Assembly: GCF_000014885.1 (NCBI RefSeq)
Contig: NC_011566.1
Coordinates: 1,116,001-1,180,000, forward strand
Length of the DNA: 64,000 bases
Origin: Shewanella piezotolerans WP3
GTDB lineage: Bacteria > Pseudomonadota > Gammaproteobacteria > Enterobacterales > Shewanellaceae
Direction: 5' to 3'
Under the pieces are notes generated by a model. That model made no database searches. It was not told where the DNA came from and worked only from the letters and a program-made list of their open reading frames with translations. Shown in pieces: positions 62,396 to 64,000 of this stretch (its first letter is position 1; each line of letters begins with the position of its first letter). The position numbers were made by a program, and so were the translations under genes.

Positions 62396-62863
62396 ATGAA
62401 AGGTAACAAAGAGGTTATAGACACTCTAAACAAATTGCTTACTGGTGAACTGTCTGCGATGGACCAGTATTTTGTACATGGTTTAATGTACGAAGACTGG
62501 GGGTTAAATGAACTGCATGAACGGATCTCTCATGAATCAGATGATGAGCGTGAACATGCAAAAAAACTGGTTCAGCGAATTTTGTTTCTTGAAGGGACCC
62601 CTGATGTTGCGAGTCGCGAACCGCTGAATATTGGTAAAGATACTGAGCAGATGCTTAGAAACGATTTAGCCTATGAGTATCAAGTGGCTGATAACTTGCG
62701 AAGTGCTATTGCACTTTGTGAGGAAAAAAGTGATTACGAAAGCCGTGAGATCTTAGAGGTATTGCTAGAAGAGACTGAGTCTGATCATATGTACTGGCTC
62801 GAAAAGCAGCTAGGTTTGATTGATAAAGTTGGCCTGCAGAATTACTTACAAAGTAAGATGTAG
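62396..62863 (+). CDS. bfr: Bacterioferritin subunit, ferroxidase type
   Basis: 155-aa subunit (MKGNKEVIDTLNKLLTGELS...). All ferroxidase ligands are present: E18, E51, H54, E94 and, with a one-residue insertion, E128 and H131. The heme-ligating methionine is replaced by Arg52. It therefore complements the upstream subunit: active iron oxidation but probably no heme site of its own. GGAGG precedes the ATG; it is co-transcribed with the first subunit. Confidence 0.95.
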   Translation: MKGNKEVIDTLNKLLTGELSAMDQYFVHGLMYEDWGLNELHERISHESDDEREHAKKLVQRILFLEGTPDVASREPLNIGKDTEQMLRNDLAYEYQVADNLRSAIALCEEKSDYESREILEVLLEETESDHMYWLEKQLGLIDKVGLQNYLQSKM

Positions 62864-62910
62864 TCAGTTTAGCTAGCTCTGCACTATCTATTAGACGTTT
62901 CCATATTTGC

Positions 62911-62944
62911 TAGAGCACCTCACTTTGAACCAGTTGGTGCTCTT
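62911..62944 (+). terminator. Possible terminator after the bacterioferritin pair
   Basis: AGAGCACC ... GGTGCTCT with a 16-base loop, followed by an interrupted T-rich stretch. Moderate only. Confidence 0.4.
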
Positions 62945-63148
62945 TGCATTTAAGGCATTTTTTAAAGCTTAGAAAGTGATATTGCTTTTATTTTGACAGC
63001 CTTTATACAGCTAATATTCAGCTAAGGAGGATTACTATAATAAAGCTGTAAATAATTCATAGAATTTATTGCGGCGATGGATATTTGTACTAACCTTAAA
63101 GTCCGCAAGTGTGATTTTTTGATGGTTAGTTGATAAGAAGGGGAGATT

Positions 63149-63352
63149 ATGATTATTTCAGCGAAAAATAGCGTTCATGAAAGCGATAACCAGCTGATAA
63201 TTGAGCGTCTTCTTTCTAAAATAAGAAAGCTTGAGCAGCAGCTTGAGTTAGCTGAGTCAGATAATAGAGCTTTCTCTTCATCACAAGCGACTTATAGCAG
63301 CAAGTCAGCCCTTTCTGCTGATGAACTCTCAATGTTGACTACTCTTTTCTAG
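63149..63352 (+). CDS. Small coiled-coil protein, function unknown
   Basis: A 67-aa ORF preceded by GGGGAGA at suitable spacing. Residues ~17-42 form heptads (I-E-R-L-L-S-K-I-R-K-L-E-Q-Q-L-E-L-A-E) typical of a short coiled coil, with a Ser-rich tail. No signal peptide or membrane helix. I do not recognise it. It could be a small regulator or a structural adaptor; its neighbours (bacterioferritin, a chemoreceptor) do not settle the matter. Confidence 0.6.
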   Translation: MIISAKNSVHESDNQLIIERLLSKIRKLEQQLELAESDNRAFSSSQATYSSKSALSADELSMLTTLF

Positions 63353-63605
63353 TCTTGATCAGCCTCTTCAATACTTGAACCTTGTCATTAGCGTTTTTCA
63401 CTGCCAGCAATAACAACTGCTAGTTAAGTAATCTAACGAAGCCTTTGCCTGTTGAAGCTATCACCTGCCGTAACTTTCGTTTTTCCTTTAATGTAATTTT
63501 CGATTTACAACTCGGCGATCAAATGTTGAATTTTGTGCTTTAATCTTGTGTTAATTCTGTTAAATTCATTATTCCTAGAAAAAAATAATTATAAAGGAAT
63601 ATAGG

Positions 63606-64000
63606 ATGCTTTGGTTTAAACGCTCGCTAAGTATGCAGCTGGTTGTGACTATTGTTGGTGCTTTGGCGGTATTGTTTACCATCGTCGCATTGTTCTTAGT
63701 TAAGAATGAAAGCACTAGTACGCGTCAACAAATTGATAGTGATCTCACCGGGCTTGTTCAGCTTAAATCTAATGAGGTACGCAGCTACTTTGTCGCCAAA
63801 GGGCAGCTGATCCACGCTGTCTTTGCAGATCCAACAGTTTTGGAGTGGTTCGCTAATTACAATAATCGCTTAGGCGACCTATCATCCGATAAGCAATATA
63901 GCGCTATTGTTGAGTATTTTAAGTTTTTCTCAGATCATGATAGTGACATCAAATCTGTTTTCTTTGGCTCGGCTAATACCTTTGAGTATTTCGATCTTAA
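63606..64000 (+). CDS. Methyl-accepting chemotaxis protein, N-terminal part (runs off the window)
   Basis: The first ~131 residues of a chemoreceptor: a short basic N-terminus (MLWFKRSLSM), the first membrane helix (~11-31), and the start of a periplasmic ligand-binding domain with K-S-N-E-V-R-S-Y-F and F-A-D-P-T-V-L-E-W-F. This is the pattern of many dCACHE/helical receptors of marine gammaproteobacteria. AAAGGAATATAGG precedes the ATG. The signalling domain is beyond the window, so the family call rests on the N-terminus only. Confidence 0.8.
   Translation, partial: MLWFKRSLSMQLVVTIVGALAVLFTIVALFLVKNESTSTRQQIDSDLTGLVQLKSNEVRSYFVAKGQLIHAVFADPTVLEWFANYNNRLGDLSSDKQYSAIVEYFKFFSDHDSDIKSVFFGSANTFEYFDL

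Overview
This window looks like a chromosomal segment of a Shewanella-type marine gammaproteobacterium. The basis is the set of protein families: Na+-NQR, an NhaD antiporter, ExeA/ExeB-type secretion proteins, MetR, AmpG, YajQ, a paired bacterioferritin and c-type cytochromes. The arrangement rpsU-yqeY-dnaG-rpoD, then tsaD, plsY and folB-folK, also fits. Coding density is high. I see no rRNA, tRNA, CRISPR array, prophage or complete insertion sequence. What is accessory is a family of small non-coding repeats, one decayed gene and a few genes that look acquired or lineage-specific.

Layout. 0-3 kb: the macromolecular-synthesis operon on the minus strand (rpsU, yqeY, dnaG, start of rpoD). 3-9.3 kb: tsaD, plsY, folB-folK, uppP, rlmA, an L,D-transpeptidase and, convergent to it, an Lpp-like lipoprotein; a perfect 52-bp tandem duplication lies between the last two. 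9.4-18 kb: cca, gspA-gspB, nhaD, a 61-aa membrane protein, hemL, pyrB. 18-24.5 kb: a diheme lipoprotein with its own ApbE paralogue, a second-type Lgt resembling those of Bacteroidetes, and a Fur-box-preceded TonB receptor. 24.5-28.5 kb: an SGNH esterase, an HDOD protein, a MITE-like repeat cluster, metR, and the remains of a metE gene behind intact-looking MetJ boxes. 28.5-41.5 kb: sirB2-sirB1-DUF819-kdsA, several transporters (AbgT, EamA, NSS with a 34-aa MetS-like subunit), a PAP2 phosphatase, panE, a VanZ-like protein, yajQ, ampG. 41.7-49.3 kb: a hypothetical protein, cyclophilin, yajG, a small porin-like barrel, DUF2804, a fatty-acid-hydroxylase-superfamily protein, a CadC/ToxR-like regulator and an unusual membrane protein with a flavinylation-like motif. 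49.4-53.8 kb: rlmG, alkB-like, gcvR-like, bolA, a repeat copy, luxS. 54.4-63 kb: nqrABCDEF-apbE-nqrM and a Fur-box-preceded bacterioferritin pair. The window ends in a methyl-accepting chemotaxis protein.

The most interesting theme is extracytosolic flavin and heme electron transfer. Besides the expected NqrB and NqrC flavinylation sites and the nqr-linked ApbE, a second ApbE sits beside a diheme lipoprotein carrying a D-x-x-[ST]-G-A-[ST] motif. An unrelated three-helix membrane protein at 48.2-49.3 kb carries D-A-Y-T-G-A-T. If either is flavinylated, the window holds undescribed ApbE substrates. Other strong signals are a metE pseudogene alignable codon by codon with a MetE N-terminus, a 380-bp repeat present in two inverted copies bracketing about 17 kb, and a bacterioferritin pair with complementary heme and ferroxidase residues.
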